Origin: Akkermansiaceae bacterium
Lineage (GTDB): Bacteria; Verrucomicrobiota; Verrucomicrobiia; Verrucomicrobiales; Akkermansiaceae
Direction: 5' to 3'
Assembly: GCA_028293225.1 (NCBI GenBank)
Contig: JAQGPE010000222.1
Location: 1 to 5,890, forward strand
Length of the DNA: 5,890 bases
Shown here: positions 5,290 through 5,890 of the stretch, in pieces
How the letters are laid out: each line of letters begins with the position of its first letter
Position numbering within the stretch: position 1 is the first letter of the stretch
The notes under the pieces: generated by a model
Databases searched by the model: none
What the model was told of the DNA's origin: nothing
What the model saw: only the letters and a program-made list of their open reading frames with translations
Translations under genes and position numbers: made by a program

Positions 5290-5890
5290 ACCGCGCCCGT
5301 CATGCCGCGCTGATCCTGGCGCTTTCCGCCGCCACCGCGTGGGCTGGCCATGCCCTGGCCGCCCGCCGCGCGACCACCGAAGCGGCGCTTTCTGCGAAAC
5401 CGGCAGACCTAGCGGCGACCCGCAGCCGGGAGACATCCGCCGCGACCACGAATCCTGCGGCCGCCGCGAACGATCAGGCCCGCGCCATCGCCCGCTGCGA
5501 CACCGCGGATCTATGGAAATCGCTCCAGGGCACTCCGAACCTGCCCGACTGGTTCGCCGACGATGTGATCCGCGAACTCATGGACCGGCAGGGGATCCAG
5601 GCGGTTCGTCAGGCGTTGCAGATCTCCGACGCCGCCGCCTGTTCCCGGCTTTCCGGCCGGTTTCTGAACGCCTACTTCAACAAGGACCCGTGGGCCGCCC
5701 TGGATCTCTACCTCGCCGAGCGCGGCCGCTTCGACCCGAGCTGGGCGGGCGAGGGCCTGATCGCGGTGAACAAGGCGGCCGCCGCGATCTCAGCGGAGAA
5801 ATTGATCGAGGTCCAGAAGGCCACCGCCGGGACGACCAGCAAGTGGGTCAGCAGCCTGGAGTATCCGGCGGATTTCGATTTCCGCACGGC
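5286..5890 (+). CDS. Membrane-anchored helical protein, type B paralogue, 3'-partial (module 3)
   Basis: The frame runs open to the right edge with 201 complete codons and no stop. The start is the ATG of the ATGA overlap; only a weak AGG precedes it. The protein begins MNRARH, then has a hydrophobic segment at about 7-26 ending in AWAGHALAAR (18-27), which matches AWTGHGLALR at the same positions in the paralogue at 2854. An Ala/Thr-rich linker covers about 28-66. Residues 70-199 align gap-free with residues 71-200 of that paralogue at 50 of 130 identities. Shared landmarks are TADLW (72-76), KDPWAAL (133-139), AISAEK (167-172) and LEYPADFDF (191-199). The C-terminal part, expected to be roughly 180 residues by comparison, is outside the window. 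Function is unknown; I infer an extracytoplasmic helical repeat protein. Confidence 0.92.
   Translation, partial: MNRARHAALILALSAATAWAGHALAARRATTEAALSAKPADLAATRSRETSAATTNPAAAANDQARAIARCDTADLWKSLQGTPNLPDWFADDVIRELMDRQGIQAVRQALQISDAAACSRLSGRFLNAYFNKDPWAALDLYLAERGRFDPSWAGEGLIAVNKAAAAISAEKLIEVQKATAGTTSKWVSSLEYPADFDFRT

Overview
The window is high-GC bacterial DNA with every gene on the + strand. It holds six protein genes in three adjacent two-gene modules: 1-518/515-1525, 1772-2857/2854-4011 and 4165-5289/5286-end. In each module the first gene's stop overlaps the second gene's start as ATGA, so each pair is very likely translationally coupled. The first gene runs off the left edge and the last runs off the right edge. 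I saw no RNA gene, CRISPR array, transposase or convincing intrinsic terminator. The organism is probably a member of the Verrucomicrobiota (Luteolibacter/Haloferula-like). This rests on recollection of the protein style there (N-terminal membrane anchor, Ala/Pro-rich linker, helical body with recurring DPxxA motifs, poor Shine-Dalgarno sites) and was not searched.

The two complete or nearly complete modules (middle and right) are clearly paralogous. Their first genes ('type A', 361 and 374 aa) share the anchor, a block with 24 of 42 identical residues, and the motifs PC, PW-x-LF, DPxQA, WTTWP and DETTA. Their second genes ('type B', 385 aa and at least 201 aa) align without a gap over 130 residues at 50 identities (about 38%). 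The left module looks like a diverged version. Its second gene keeps B-type landmarks (ARDxxxAL, PPxFDY, WAxxxP) but appears to lack about 30 residues. Its first gene shares only the DPxAAF style of motif.

The intergenic regions (1526-1771 and 4012-4164) each contain a promoter-like CTCGAC-N17-TAT element 55-58 bases before the type A start. Near the preceding gene each also has an AACCGC-led short repeat element, clear in the first region and degenerate in the second. Genes 3 and 4 favour G-ending codons and the flanking genes favour C-ending codons, so the modules are either old duplicates or have separate histories.

No biochemical function can be assigned. The best-supported picture is an expanded family of paired, membrane-anchored, probably alpha-helical proteins made in a coupled fashion, in which A and B of each module may act together.
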